Assembly: GCA_934561055.1 (NCBI GenBank)
Contig: CAKTFN010000001.1
Coordinates: 372,001 to 436,000, forward strand
DNA length: 64,000 bases
Direction of reading: 5' to 3'
Source of the DNA: an uncultured Eubacteriales bacterium
GTDB lineage: Bacteria > Bacillota > Clostridia > Oscillospirales > Acutalibacteraceae
Under the pieces are notes generated by a model. The model searched no databases, was not told the DNA's origin, and worked only from the letters and a program-made list of their open reading frames with translations. The position numbers and the translations under genes were made by a program. Shown in pieces: positions 1 to 8,838 of the stretch. Each line of letters starts with the position of its first letter. The stretch's first letter is position 1.

Positions 1-146
1 ACCGAAACGGCTTCTTCCTTTTTTTCGGCGGTTACAGGTTCGCTTTCGTCAAAAGCGGGAGAAAGAATTTCACTTTCAATCGAGCGACGTTTTGCGTCAA
101 TAAGCTCTTTTTTATACTGTTCAATCATCGAATCAAAGCTGTTCAT
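1..146 (-). CDS. Hypothetical protein, N-terminal fragment (runs off window)
   Basis: The reverse strand opens with an ATG at 146-144 behind an AAAGGTG ribosome binding site and stays open for 48 codons to the window edge, so only the N-terminus is visible. It begins MNSFDSMIEQYKKELIDAKR and continues into an acidic, Glu/Lys-rich stretch. There is no signal peptide and no recognisable domain. The gene reads out of the window. Function unknown. Confidence 0.6.
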   Translation of the reverse strand, partial: MNSFDSMIEQYKKELIDAKRRSIESEILSPAFDESEPVTAEKKEEAVS

Positions 147-280
147 TCTTATCACCTTTCAGAATATATTCACACCATTTTATGAAAGGTTACGGGAGAA
201 TGTGATTTTTGAAACCTAAACGGTTCGGAATTGCCGTTCGGTCGAATTTCGGAAGATGTCTTAAAAAGATGAAGCATTGC

Positions 281-312
281 AAAAGAAAAAAGCCGCCAAA
301 AAATTGACGGCT
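281..312 (-). terminator. Rho-independent terminator after the pseudokinase gene
   Basis: Read on the minus strand, AGCCGTC pairs with GGCGGCT across a short T-rich loop and is followed by TTTTTTC. It lies 13 bases past the stop of the pseudokinase gene. Confidence 0.75.
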
Positions 313-324
313 CTCATAGCTGAT

Positions 325-2049
325 TCATTCTCCCCAGACGGAGAGTGTGACGGTTGTTCCCTCTTCAAATTCAAGTCCTGCAACGAGCGACATCGTATAG
401 ACCGTTCCGGGAGTTCGGCTTCCGTCGTTTTCTTTGATTACCTTTTGAACAACAAATCCGTCCTTCGTGAGAAGCGAATATGCATCCTCGTATTTCATAC
501 CCATCACGTCTTTGAGAACGACATACGGCTTTCCGCTGCTGACAACGATTTTGATTTTTGTTCCCTGTTCAACGGTTTTTCCGGCCGGGATACTTTGAGA
601 AATGATTGAATTTTTTTCAACCTCCCGGCTCGGTTCAAACGAAAATTCAATGTCAAAATTTTCGTTAAAAGTTTTGCTGTTTTCAATGTCACGATATGTC
701 AACTGAGTAAAATCGGCAACAATTACGCTCTTTGAAATCGGAGCCGAGCTTTCGGTTGTTTTCGGCGGTTTTGTTGTGTGTTCCTTCGTTTCTCCGTTCA
801 TCGGGAGAAACGTCATTGCGGAAAGAGCTTTGTCAAGAAACGGAACATCGAAATATTTATAAAGAAACGTTGAATATGCCGTTACGAAAACCATCGCCGC
901 AACCAAAAGAGCGGTGAGAATCACCTTGAAAGTGATTGAAGAACCGGATTCCGGAAGTTCGGTTTTTTGAGGCGGCAAAGTCGGCTTTTTTTCCTTCTCG
1001 GGCGGCTTGTCCGCCTTCGGTTCGGGGACGGCGGTTTTTGGGTGCGTTTCTTCTTTTTCGATCCGAAATTTTGCTTCTTCAACCGCTTGTGCCCGTTCCG
1101 GATAAAGAAGAGAAAAAAGTCCGTCAACGGTTTGGATTCTCGCTTCGGGATAGACGGCAAGAGCGGAAAGAATCGTTTCAATCGCCTTTTTGTCAAGTTC
1201 TTTTGCGTATTCCTGCGGAATAAACATTGAGTCGTTCACCGCACGTTCCGCAGCGTTTTGGGGTCTGATTCCGGTCAGAACTTTATACATTACGGCCATC
1301 ACGGAATAAACGTCGGTATATGTTCCGACATGAAGGCGACGGTCGGAAAGTTCAATCGGCGCAAAACCCGAAGAAGAAAGCGCACGAAGCTCAATCACAT
1401 CAGACTTGGTTTGCGGAATTGAAAAGCCGGAAAGATGAAGCCTTCCGTCCGAACCGACAAGAATCGTTTCGGGCGAGACAGCAGCATGAACAATTCCGTT
1501 CGCATTAAGTTTTCTCAATGCGATGAGAATCGGGCGAAAAACGTTTTTCACCCTTTCCCAATTAAATTTTTCTTCGGAAGACGAAAGATAAGTTTCAAGA
1601 CTGATCGACTCAAGCTTTTCGCAAACGGCATATGCGGTTGAGTTCGCCGAAAAAATTTCCTTAACCGTCGGAAGAGCCGGAGTACGGTTAAGCGACATGA
1701 GCGTTTTCCAAAGCTTTAAAAAACTTTGAAGGCAGGACTCATACATTGCGCCGTAACCGGCACGAACGCTCACCGAAGGCTCCCCTTCTCCTCTGACAAT
1801 GAGATTTTTCGGAAGAAACTCACAAACGGAAACCGGAACACTGTTTTGAAGGTCAAAGCCCGAATAAACAACGCAGTCGGTCGAAAAACCGGTACAAAAC
1901 CCGATAAGATATCTTCCGCCGAGAACATACCTTTTTTGCAAAAGCGGCGCATGTTGCGGTTCTCTTACGTTTTTTGAGCAGTTCGGACACACCTCCGCCC
2001 CGAAGGGAAGTTCATGCATACAGCAAAGACAAATATTTTGAAGATCCAC
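325..2049 (-). CDS. Zinc-ribbon/pseudokinase membrane protein with two PASTA domains
   Basis: 574 residues, GTG start behind GGAGGTG. Domains in order: a CxxC...CxxC zinc ribbon (C7, C10, C21, C24), a protein-kinase-like fold (about 40-315), a Pro/Lys/Glu-rich linker, one membrane helix (about 373-395) and two extracellular PASTA repeats (about 441-504 and 508-572). PASTA kinases of Firmicutes (PrkC/Stk family) sense muropeptides or lipid II. Here every catalytic signature is lost: the VAIK lysine position reads VSVC (C76), the HRD loop reads HAA (188-190) and DFG reads SGF (207-209). It is therefore probably a pseudokinase acting as a cell-wall sensor or scaffold. It is transcribed alone with its own promoter and terminator, downstream of sigK. 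The fold is inferred from alignment to Clostridia kinases by eye. Confidence 0.8.
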   Translation of the reverse strand: MDLQNICLCCMHELPFGAEVCPNCSKNVREPQHAPLLQKRYVLGGRYLIGFCTGFSTDCVVYSGFDLQNSVPVSVCEFLPKNLIVRGEGEPSVSVRAGYGAMYESCLQSFLKLWKTLMSLNRTPALPTVKEIFSANSTAYAVCEKLESISLETYLSSSEEKFNWERVKNVFRPILIALRKLNANGIVHAAVSPETILVGSDGRLHLSGFSIPQTKSDVIELRALSSSGFAPIELSDRRLHVGTYTDVYSVMAVMYKVLTGIRPQNAAERAVNDSMFIPQEYAKELDKKAIETILSALAVYPEARIQTVDGLFSLLYPERAQAVEEAKFRIEKEETHPKTAVPEPKADKPPEKEKKPTLPPQKTELPESGSSITFKVILTALLVAAMVFVTAYSTFLYKYFDVPFLDKALSAMTFLPMNGETKEHTTKPPKTTESSAPISKSVIVADFTQLTYRDIENSKTFNENFDIEFSFEPSREVEKNSIISQSIPAGKTVEQGTKIKIVVSSGKPYVVLKDVMGMKYEDAYSLLTKDGFVVQKVIKENDGSRTPGTVYTMSLVAGLEFEEGTTVTLSVWGE

Positions 2050-2112
2050 CGCAAGACACCTCCGTTACGCACAAAATTTTTTTGTGCTTTTCAAAAAAAT
2101 TCGGTTTGTAAT

Positions 2113-2141
2113 ATATTACATTTTTACGGCAAAAAAGTCAA
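2113..2141 (-). promoter_or_regulatory. Sigma-A-type promoter for the pseudokinase gene
   Basis: On the minus strand TTGACT (2141-2136) and TAATAT (2118-2113) are separated by 17 bases, about 65 bases upstream of the GTG start. Confidence 0.55.
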
Positions 2142-2173
2142 TATAAGCAATGCGACCTAATATTACAAATCTT

Positions 2174-2863
2174 TTAAGTTTTTTCTTCAAACATTTTTCT
2201 GAGATTTTCAATCGCCTTTTTTTCAATCCTTGAAACATATGAACGGGAGATTGAAAGTTTTTTTGCAACCTCACGCTGAGGAAGACAGCGTTCGCCCGAA
2301 AGACCGTAACGTTCGATAATTATTTCCCTTTCCCGTTCATCTTCAAGAGCGTTGATGAATTCATAAAGCTTTTTCGTCTTTTGCTTGAGGTCAATGTCGT
2401 CCGTGATTGTGTCTTCAACATAAATGATGTCAACGAGCGTGAGCGGGTTCCCCTCGCTGTCGGTATCAATAGGTTCATTGATTGACATTACCCCCGCATC
2501 CTTTTTTCCCCGGCGAAAATGCATAAGAATTTCGTTTTCAATGCACCGCGCGGCATAGGTTGCAAGACGAATGTTCTTTTCGGGCTTAAAAGAGTCAATC
2601 GCTTTGATGAGACCGATTGTTCCGATTGAAATGAGGTCCTCCTGCTCGGAACAATTTGCGTAATACTTTTTTATTATGTGGGCGACAAGACGGAGATTAT
2701 GCTCAATCAGCACATTGCGAGCCGAAGAGTCGCCGCTTTTCATTTTTTCAAGCATCTCCTTTTCACGCTGAGCGGAAAGCGGCTTCGGAAAGGAATTTCC
2801 CGAACCGAGGTGAAGAAAAGAAAAAACAAGGTTTTGAAGAACCGTTTTAATGAGCTCAAACAT
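2174..2863 (-). CDS. sigK: RNA polymerase sporulation sigma factor SigK
   Basis: 229 residues from the ATG at 2863, chosen because GGGAGGA lies just upstream; a longer reading frame to 2929 has no ribosome binding site. A hydrophobic N-terminal stretch of about 20 residues resembles the pro-sequence that tethers pro-SigK to membrane. It is followed by sigma region 2 (NLRLVAHIIKKYY, DLISIGTIGLIKAID, TYAARCIENEILMHFRR) and region 4 with the helix-turn-helix QREVAKKLSISRSYVSRIEK. These match SigK/SigE-type factors, and the N-terminus and ENEILMH segment favour SigK. SigK drives late mother-cell genes (coat, cortex, lysis). The frame is uninterrupted, so there is no skin-type insertion. It places the organism among endospore formers. 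Confidence 0.88.
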   Translation of the reverse strand: MFELIKTVLQNLVFSFLHLGSGNSFPKPLSAQREKEMLEKMKSGDSSARNVLIEHNLRLVAHIIKKYYANCSEQEDLISIGTIGLIKAIDSFKPEKNIRLATYAARCIENEILMHFRRGKKDAGVMSINEPIDTDSEGNPLTLVDIIYVEDTITDDIDLKQKTKKLYEFINALEDEREREIIIERYGLSGERCLPQREVAKKLSISRSYVSRIEKKAIENLRKMFEEKT

Positions 2864-2960
2864 AGCGTTTTCCTCCCGAAAATATGTATACGGTTTTATA
2901 ATACATTCTATTTTGCTTTTTGCGCTCATAGTCTAAAAAACTTGTACTTCTTTTCAAACA

Positions 2961-2987
2961 AAAAAGCGTCCTTTTAAGACGCTTTTT
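2961..2987 (-). terminator. Terminator downstream of der
   Basis: AAAAAGCGTC pairs perfectly with GACGCTTTTT around a short loop. The hairpin is symmetric, so it could work both ways; it lies 22 bases past the der stop. Confidence 0.8.
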
Positions 2988-3008
2988 CAAAATTATGAAG
3001 TTGTAAAA

Positions 3009-4328
3009 TCACTTTCCGTCTCTTTCACGGATAACGAACCTTGTCGGCGTTCCTTCAAGGCCGAAAACTTCACGAATCTGGTTGTCAATATAACGCTGAT
3101 AGCTGTAATGGAAAAGCTCCGCTTTGTTGACAAAGCAGACGAATGTCGGCGGCCTTGTCGATGCCTGGGTCATGTAATAAATTTTCAATCGCTTGCCCTT
3201 GTCTGTCGGCGGCTGAACCCTTGCGGTTGCGGCGGCAAGAACATCGTTGAGCTTTCCGGTTGAAATTCGCATTGCGTTTTGCTCGTCAACGAATTTGATA
3301 AGCTCGAAAAGGCGGTCGAGTCGTTGACCGGTCTTTGCGGAGATGAAGATTATCGGAGCGTAAGACATGAAGGAAAAGTCGTTCATGAGCTTTTTTCGGT
3401 AAGAGTCCATCGTCCGTCCGTCCTTTTCAACGGCGTCCCATTTGTTGACCGCAACAATGCAGGCTTTTCCCATCTCGTGAGCGATTCCGGCAACCTTTGA
3501 GTCCTGCTCGGTGAAGCCTTCAACGGCGTCAATCATGATTACGCAGACGTTCGCCCTTTCAACGGCCATTCTTCCTCTGATGATGCTGTACTTTTCAAGC
3601 TGGTCGTCAATGCGGCTTTTTCTTCTCATTCCGGCGGTATCTATGAAAACAAAATCGCCGAATTTGTTTGAGATGTATGTGTCGGTTGCGTCACGGGTCG
3701 TTCCGGCGATATCCGAAACGATTGCCCTTTCCTGACCCGAAATCGCATTGATGAGCGAGGATTTTCCGACGTTCGGCTTTCCGATTACGGCAACGCTGAT
3801 TACGTTTTCCTCCTCTTCCTCGTCACATTCGGGAAGATATTTGATAACCTCGTCAAGAAGGTCGCCCGTGCCGTGGCCGTGAACGGCGGAAACACCCACC
3901 GGGTCGCCGAGACCAAGGTTGTAAAACTCGTAAAAATCGGCGGGAAGCTCGCCGACGGAGTCGCATTTATTGACGCAAAGAACAACGGGCTTTCCGCTGC
4001 GCTGAAGCATTGCGGCAACCTCGCTGTCGGTTGCGACAACGCCGGAGCGCACGTCGCAAACAAGAATAATCACATTTGCGCTTTCAATCGCAAGCTGAGC
4101 CTGACGGCGCATCTGTTTTAAAATTATGTCATTTGAATAAGGCTCGATTCCGCCGGTATCGACAAGCAGAAAATGACGTGAAAGCCATTCGCAATCACCG
4201 AAAATCCGGTCTCTCGTAACGCCGGGGGTATCGTCAACAATTGAAAGCCTCTGACCGACAAGTTTGTTAAAAAGGGTGCTTTTTCCCGTGTTCGGGCGGC
4301 CGACAATCGCAACAACAGGTCTTGCCAT
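3009..4328 (-). CDS. der: Ribosome biogenesis GTPase Der
   Basis: 439 residues, starting at the ATG after AGGAGGAAAAATT; a longer in-frame extension to 4400 lacks a binding site. It has two tandem G domains: the first with G1 GRPNTGKST, G3 DTGG and G4 NKCD, the second with G1 GKPNVGKSS, G3 DTAG and G4 NKWD. A C-terminal KH-like domain follows (RLKIYYMTQASTRPPTFVCF). Der (EngA/YphC) is an essential GTPase for 50S subunit maturation. The gene lies 13 bases downstream of the DUF512 gene, a common Clostridia arrangement, and ends in a strong terminator. Confidence 0.96.
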   Translation of the reverse strand: MARPVVAIVGRPNTGKSTLFNKLVGQRLSIVDDTPGVTRDRIFGDCEWLSRHFLLVDTGGIEPYSNDIILKQMRRQAQLAIESANVIILVCDVRSGVVATDSEVAAMLQRSGKPVVLCVNKCDSVGELPADFYEFYNLGLGDPVGVSAVHGHGTGDLLDEVIKYLPECDEEEEENVISVAVIGKPNVGKSSLINAISGQERAIVSDIAGTTRDATDTYISNKFGDFVFIDTAGMRRKSRIDDQLEKYSIIRGRMAVERANVCVIMIDAVEGFTEQDSKVAGIAHEMGKACIVAVNKWDAVEKDGRTMDSYRKKLMNDFSFMSYAPIIFISAKTGQRLDRLFELIKFVDEQNAMRISTGKLNDVLAAATARVQPPTDKGKRLKIYYMTQASTRPPTFVCFVNKAELFHYSYQRYIDNQIREVFGLEGTPTRFVIRERDGK

Positions 4329-4341
4329 AATTTTTCCTCCT

Positions 4342-5649
4342 TTATATTCCGAGTATATTGTCAAGAAGCGCAAAGCCGTCGTTTTGGTCTGTGACGACAA
4401 CGCTCACCGAAAGAGCGTTTTCAACGTCTTCGACGGAAACGTCGTCAAGAAAAACGTCACCCTCCGAGCGGAGCATGACCGACGGAATAATCAGCGTTTC
4501 TGCATGGTTTTTATTTTTAAGCCGGGCGATGAGATCCTGCCCGGTAACAAGGCCGGCAACGGTTATACTATGACCGAAAAAGTCGTTTTCAACCGCAAAA
4601 ACGTCCGCCTTGACATTCGGGTACTTTTTGTTCACAAGAGAAGCAAAGTATTCGATAAGCGGCTTTGCGGCAACACCCGTCGCAAGCGAAACCCGGCGCT
4701 CCTTTTCTTCGGAGTACTCACACGTTTCAAGGGCAGCCAAAAAGTCGGTTTCAAGGTTTTTCCAAAGGCCGACGCCGTTTTCAAGCTGAGGATAATCCTC
4801 ATAGTAATCCTCGCCGGGCATCGGCATTTCAGCCTTGAGATAAAACTCGTCGGCGCAAAAGGCAAGACGTGTTCCGTAAAGCTTTTTACATTTTTCTCCG
4901 AAAGAATCGACGGTTTCGATAACCTTTTTCGCCGTTTCCTTTGTGTACGGCTCAAGCTTTGCGAGTCCGTTTCTGAACTTTGTAAGCCCGACGGGAACGG
5001 CGGCAATGCTTTGAATTGCCGGACGAAGCTTTTCAAGCTCGTTTAAACTGAACTCAAGCTCCTTTCCGTCGTTGATTCCGGGACAGAGAACAAGCTGAGT
5101 ATTGAGCTGAATTCCTGCGTCGGCAAGGCGCTTGAGAATCGAAAGGCACTCCCCTGCGTGCTTGTTTTTCATCATCTCGACACGAAGAGCGGGATTCATG
5201 GTGTGAACGGAAACATTCACGGGGCTGATGTGCATTTCAATAAGGCGTGAAACGTCATGTTCGGTGAGGTTCGTGAGCGTAACATAGCTCCCGAAAAGGA
5301 AGGACATTCTTGAGTCATCGTCCTTGAAGTAAAGCGTTTCACGCATACCGGGCGGAAGCTGATCAATGAAGCAGAAAACGCACTTGTTTTTGCAGTGGTG
5401 CTGCTTATCCATGAGATAGGTTTCAAATTCAAGCCCAATGTCGTCGTATTCTTTTTTATGAAGCCTCACCCGTTTTGCTTTTCCGTCGGAGACGAGCGCA
5501 AGGGTGAGCTTTTCCTCTTTGATATAAAAGCGGTAATCAAGAACGTCATTGATTTCATGAGAATTCACCGAAATGAGAACATCGCCGGGTTTAATGCCCT
5601 TCTTGTCGGCTATTGACTTTTTGATTACTTCGCTGACAAAAACAGACAT
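4342..5649 (-). CDS. DUF512 radical-SAM-like protein with PDZ domain
   Basis: 435 residues, ATG start behind GGAGG. The N-terminus is PDZ-like (residues about 1-60, KKGIKPGDVLISVNS). It is followed by a radical-SAM-type cluster motif CKNKCVFC (C86, C90, C93), then a radical SAM-like barrel and the C-terminal DUF512 region (for example FCADEFYLKAE and the SLATGVAA segment). These proteins are widespread in Clostridia beside der, and their substrate is not known. The stop is 13 bases before der, so the pair is likely cotranscribed. I infer an Fe-S, SAM-dependent enzyme of unknown substrate. Confidence 0.88.
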   Translation of the reverse strand: MSVFVSEVIKKSIADKKGIKPGDVLISVNSHEINDVLDYRFYIKEEKLTLALVSDGKAKRVRLHKKEYDDIGLEFETYLMDKQHHCKNKCVFCFIDQLPPGMRETLYFKDDDSRMSFLFGSYVTLTNLTEHDVSRLIEMHISPVNVSVHTMNPALRVEMMKNKHAGECLSILKRLADAGIQLNTQLVLCPGINDGKELEFSLNELEKLRPAIQSIAAVPVGLTKFRNGLAKLEPYTKETAKKVIETVDSFGEKCKKLYGTRLAFCADEFYLKAEMPMPGEDYYEDYPQLENGVGLWKNLETDFLAALETCEYSEEKERRVSLATGVAAKPLIEYFASLVNKKYPNVKADVFAVENDFFGHSITVAGLVTGQDLIARLKNKNHAETLIIPSVMLRSEGDVFLDDVSVEDVENALSVSVVVTDQNDGFALLDNILGI

Positions 5650-5671
5650 GTTTTTTCCTCCGTAAAAAATC

Positions 5672-5925
5672 TATTATCTCTTATCTTTTATCTGTTATCC
5701 GAATTTGAAATTTTTTGCAGAGTTTCACGGGTCGGCACGGGTTCGACCCGTAAGAAATAAACCATACTGTTTTGCAGTAATTTTATGCGGCGGAAACGGT
5801 TGGGTTAAACGGGAACCTCGCAAGACTCCCCAACGGTTAAACCGCACGTTGTTCATTAACACCTTACCGTTTTCTTTATTCAAACCGAGACAAGAGATAA
5901 TACATAACAGATAACAGATTTTTCT
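5672..5925. repeat. Intergenic segment bounded by imperfect inverted repeats
   Basis: The 374 bases between the DUF512 start and rpmF hold no gene that I can support. Near each end lie imperfect inverted copies of a TATCTGTTATC-like sequence (about 5687-5699 and 5903-5922). Between them is a hairpin, ACGGGTC with GACCCGT (about 5729-5753), and a weaker GTTGGG/CCCAAC pairing. It may be a small MITE-like repeat or a decayed structured RNA; no family recognised. Confidence 0.3.
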
Positions 5926-5944
5926 TTACTTTTCAATCAAAGAA

Positions 5945-5981
5945 AAAGGCAGAGGAAGCAAAACGCTGCTTCTCTGCCTTT
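5945..5981 (-). terminator. Terminator downstream of rpmF
   Basis: GGCAGAGAAGCA pairs with TGCTTCCTCTGCC (one bulge) on the minus strand and is followed by TTTTTC. It closes the yceD-rpmF operon. Confidence 0.8.
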
Positions 5982-6023
5982 CATCAGTTCAAAGGCGATG
6001 AAAGCCGAAAACCGGCAATCAAC

Positions 6024-6209
6024 TTAGTCCTCGTCCTTAGCAACAACGAGCTTGCCCTTATAATAACCGCAGCTGCCGCATACCTTATGCGGTACTGTAT
6101 ATTCACCGCACTGTTTGCATCTGACAAGTGTCGGAGCGTCGAGCTTCCAAACGTTTGAACGTCTCTTGTCTCTTCTTGCCTTTGATACTCTTCTCTTTGG
6201 TACTGCCAT
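6024..6209 (-). CDS. rpmF: 50S ribosomal protein L32 (zinc form)
   Basis: 61 residues, MAVPKRRVSKARRDKRRSNV then two CxxC knuckles (CKQCGEY and CGSCGYY), so this is the zinc-binding L32 form. The ATG at 6209 is chosen because GGAGG sits 8 bases upstream; the GTG at 6218 overlaps that site. L32 is a structural protein of the large subunit. It follows yceD by about 40 bases, the classic yceD-rpmF pairing, and is followed by a terminator. Confidence 0.96.
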   Translation of the reverse strand: MAVPKRRVSKARRDKRRSNVWKLDAPTLVRCKQCGEYTVPHKVCGSCGYYKGKLVVAKDED

Positions 6210-6248
6210 GACCAGCACCTCCTTATAAAAATAATTAAATAAACAAAA

Positions 6249-6743
6249 TCATTCGTCGAGCATTGAGAGCAGAGCCTCAAGCCTCGGGTCAATCTCCTTT
6301 TTGCAGGAACATTGTCCTTCATTGAGATCCGCACCGCAGGTTGGGCAGACGCCCTTGCAGTCTTCTTTGCAAAGAAGCTTGCTCGGCAGGTAAAGAAAAA
6401 TGTCTTCTAAAGTGAGCCTTTCGATATCAAGACCTTCGGGCGGAACAACGATGAACTCGTCCTTATCCTCGCCGCTGAGCTTTGAAACGAGGATATGCTC
6501 AACGGGAACACGAAAACTCTTCGTGAACTCACGGGCGCAACGGTCGCAAAGCGCAGTAAAATCAAAAGCGGCAACGGCAGAAAGAGTCACAACACCGGCA
6601 CGGTTGACAATTTCTCCAAAGAGAGCGACAGGCGTTGTGAATGGAAACACACCGTCAAACTCCTCTTTTGAAAAATCAAACGAGCAGTCAAGCTTCAACT
6701 TTTCAATTCCGCCGTTAAGCAGACTTTCAAGCGTGATAATCAT
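6249..6743 (-). CDS. yceD: YceD/DUF177 family protein (23S rRNA accumulation)
   Basis: 164 residues, ATG start behind GAGGTGA. It shows the DUF177 layout: a beta-rich N-terminal half, LCDRCAREF near residue 90, then CKEDCKGVCPTCGADLN with clustered cysteines that suggest a metal site, and a short C-terminal helix (DPRLEALLSML). The family (YceD/DUF177) is linked to 23S rRNA processing or accumulation and is typically encoded just before rpmF, as here. A near-consensus promoter lies immediately upstream. Confidence 0.9.
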   Translation of the reverse strand: MIITLESLLNGGIEKLKLDCSFDFSKEEFDGVFPFTTPVALFGEIVNRAGVVTLSAVAAFDFTALCDRCAREFTKSFRVPVEHILVSKLSGEDKDEFIVVPPEGLDIERLTLEDIFLYLPSKLLCKEDCKGVCPTCGADLNEGQCSCKKEIDPRLEALLSMLDE

Positions 6744-6768
6744 AACTCACCTCATAATAACGTATAAC

Positions 6769-6797
6769 ATTATATAGACATTGAAACATTTTGTCAA
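6769..6797 (-). promoter_or_regulatory. Consensus sigma-A promoter of yceD-rpmF
   Basis: On the minus strand a perfect TTGACA (6797-6792), a 17-base spacer and a perfect TATAAT (6774-6769) lie about 26 bases before the yceD start. Confidence 0.85.
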
Positions 6798-6847
6798 GTG
6801 ATTTTTAAAGAAGTGTTGAAGAAAAAAAGCGAAAATTTTTCTTTTTC

Positions 6848-8764
6848 TCAGCGAATCTTGTAAACATTCGCTTCAAACGGGGTGAGCGGTTCTTTTCTGT
6901 CCGCATTTACGTTTGAGGCAATAAGAGTGTAATTCTCGGTTCCGGGCGTTCTCTTCGCTCTTTTTGAAGTGAGGTTCAGTTCAACGAAGTATTCGCCGTC
7001 ACTTTCAAGCGTTCTGTAATAAGTCAAAACGTCGGAGAATTTTTTGTTTGCAAGCTTGAAGTCGCCGTAAACAAAGGCCGGATGACTGTGACGAAGGGCA
7101 ATCATCGTTTTGAAGAAATTCAAAACGGAATTGCGCTTTTTTTCTTCATCTTCAACGTTGATTGTTTTGTGATTCGGGTTGACCTCAATCCAAGGCTTTC
7201 CGGTTGAAAAGCCGGCATTCTCCCCGCCGTTCCATTGCATCGGTGTTCTTGCGTGATCTCTTGAGCCTGCCCAAACGATGTGGTATGCCTCGCTTGCGCT
7301 CTTGCCCTCATCGCAAAGCTCCCCGAACTTGTTGACGCTTTCAACGTCACGGAAGTCATCCATCATACGAAATTCGCTGTTGCTCATTCCGATCTCCTGT
7401 CCCTGATAGACAAACGGAGTTCCCTTGAAGGTCATCTGCATTACGCAAAGAAGTTTGCTAAGCTCCTCACGGTAAAAACCGTCCGGGCAAACCTTTGAGG
7501 TCATTCTCGGCCAATCGTGGTTTTCAAAAAAGACTACCGGCCAGCAGTGGTTTCCGTAATGAAGCTGCCATTTTACAAGCTCCTTCGCCATCGGACGAAG
7601 GTCGTATTTATAATCTTCAAAGCGTTTTTTTCCGGGGTTGTCCATATGGTCAAAGGAGAAAACAACGCTCAGCTCCTTGCGGTAATCTCCGGTCATGAGC
7701 TTGCTCATTTCGATTCCCGTTCCCTGACATTCGCCGACGGTGAAGGCATCGTACTTTGAAAAAGTGTTCTCATTCATTTCACGGAGATACTCATGAAGTC
7801 TGGGTCCGTAGAAATAATGCTCAACACCCCTGAAGCCCATGAGCGAGCCGACGGTTTCGTGGCCGTCCGGAAGGCCGGGAGCTTTTGAAATGAAGCTTAT
7901 TACGTCAAGGCGGAAACCGTCAACACCCTTTTCAAGCCACCAATTGATCATGTCGTAAAGGTCACGGCGAAGGTTTTCGTTTTCCCAGTTGAGATCCATC
8001 TGCTTTTTTGTGAAAAGATGAAGCGCCCACTGCTTTCTTTCCGGGTAGTAATTCCATGCGCTTCCGGAGAAAAGAGAAGTCCAGTTGTTCGGTGCGGTAA
8101 CGTCGTCGCCGTTCTTTCCGTCTTTCCAGATGTAGTAATCCTTATACGGCGAATTTTCATCGCGGAGCGAGCTTTGGAACCACTCGTGTTCGTCTGAGGT
8201 ATGGTTGATGACAAGATCCATGATGAGCTTCATGTCCCGCTTATGAATTTCAGAAAGGAGGGTGTCGAAATCCTCCATCGTTCCGAACTCCTTCATAATT
8301 TTGCGGTAATCTCTGATGTCGTAGCCGTTGTCATCGTTCGGCGAATCATAAATCGGGCTGCACCAAATTGCGTTGATTCCGAGCGATTTAAGGTAATCGA
8401 GTTTACTTATAATGCCCTGCAAATCGCCGATTCCGTCGCCGTTTGAGTCGCAGAACGAGCGAGGATAAATTTGATAAAAGACGGCTTCCTTCCACCACTT
8501 CGGTTCAATCGGTGCGTCGTCTTCAAGCGGAGCGTCCTTTTCGCTGTTGAGAATTCCGATGAGCGAATCAATGAATTCATCGTCAAATTTTCCCATCGTG
8601 AGCTTTTGAATTCCGGAAAGCTTCAGGTTTCCGATGGGCGTTTTTGTGATTACCGAAAGGTCAAGTCCGGCGGCATAAAGCGCTTTTGCAAGAATATCGT
8701 GACCTGCCGGAGATTTAAGAACATCTTTGATTTTTGTTTCTCTTGTGACGGTAAAACTTTCCAT
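6848..8764 (-). CDS. GH13 alpha-glucosidase / oligo-1,6-glucosidase with N-terminal extension
   Basis: 638 residues. From about residue 88 (KWWKEAVFYQIYPRSF) it is a typical GH13 alpha-glucosidase of the oligo-1,6-glucosidase/trehalose-6-phosphate hydrolase group. The catalytic residues are visible: nucleophile D287 in GFRLDV, acid/base E345 in VGECQG and stabiliser D417 in ENHDWPR. A calcium-loop-like DSNGDGIGDLQG is at 106-117. Cytoplasmic, acting on short alpha-glucosides. The first ~85 residues (ETKIKDVLKSPAGHDILAKA) are extra, acidic and helical, and not part of the usual enzyme. The gene is monocistronic with a good promoter. Substrate (isomaltose versus maltose) cannot be decided here. 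Confidence 0.9.
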   Translation of the reverse strand: MESFTVTRETKIKDVLKSPAGHDILAKALYAAGLDLSVITKTPIGNLKLSGIQKLTMGKFDDEFIDSLIGILNSEKDAPLEDDAPIEPKWWKEAVFYQIYPRSFCDSNGDGIGDLQGIISKLDYLKSLGINAIWCSPIYDSPNDDNGYDIRDYRKIMKEFGTMEDFDTLLSEIHKRDMKLIMDLVINHTSDEHEWFQSSLRDENSPYKDYYIWKDGKNGDDVTAPNNWTSLFSGSAWNYYPERKQWALHLFTKKQMDLNWENENLRRDLYDMINWWLEKGVDGFRLDVISFISKAPGLPDGHETVGSLMGFRGVEHYFYGPRLHEYLREMNENTFSKYDAFTVGECQGTGIEMSKLMTGDYRKELSVVFSFDHMDNPGKKRFEDYKYDLRPMAKELVKWQLHYGNHCWPVVFFENHDWPRMTSKVCPDGFYREELSKLLCVMQMTFKGTPFVYQGQEIGMSNSEFRMMDDFRDVESVNKFGELCDEGKSASEAYHIVWAGSRDHARTPMQWNGGENAGFSTGKPWIEVNPNHKTINVEDEEKKRNSVLNFFKTMIALRHSHPAFVYGDFKLANKKFSDVLTYYRTLESDGEYFVELNLTSKRAKRTPGTENYTLIASNVNADRKEPLTPFEANVYKIR

Positions 8765-8809
8765 AAAATTCCTCCGTTCGCCTTTCGGCAGTTTCTTTTA
8801 TCAAGATAT

Positions 8810-8838
8810 ATCATACACCAGAAAAGAAGTTTTTTCAA
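8810..8838 (-). promoter_or_regulatory. Promoter of the GH13 glucosidase gene
   Basis: On the minus strand TTGAAA (8838-8833) and TATGAT (8815-8810) are separated by 17 bases, about 45 bases upstream of the start. Confidence 0.65.

Noticed and set aside
2174..2863. skin-type interruption of sigK
   Set aside because: The frame is continuous from the pro-sequence to the region 4 helix-turn-helix.
4264..5046. Long plus-strand open frame (260 codons) opposite der/DUF512
   Set aside because: Antisense shadow of two clear genes; low-complexity translation and no ribosome binding site.
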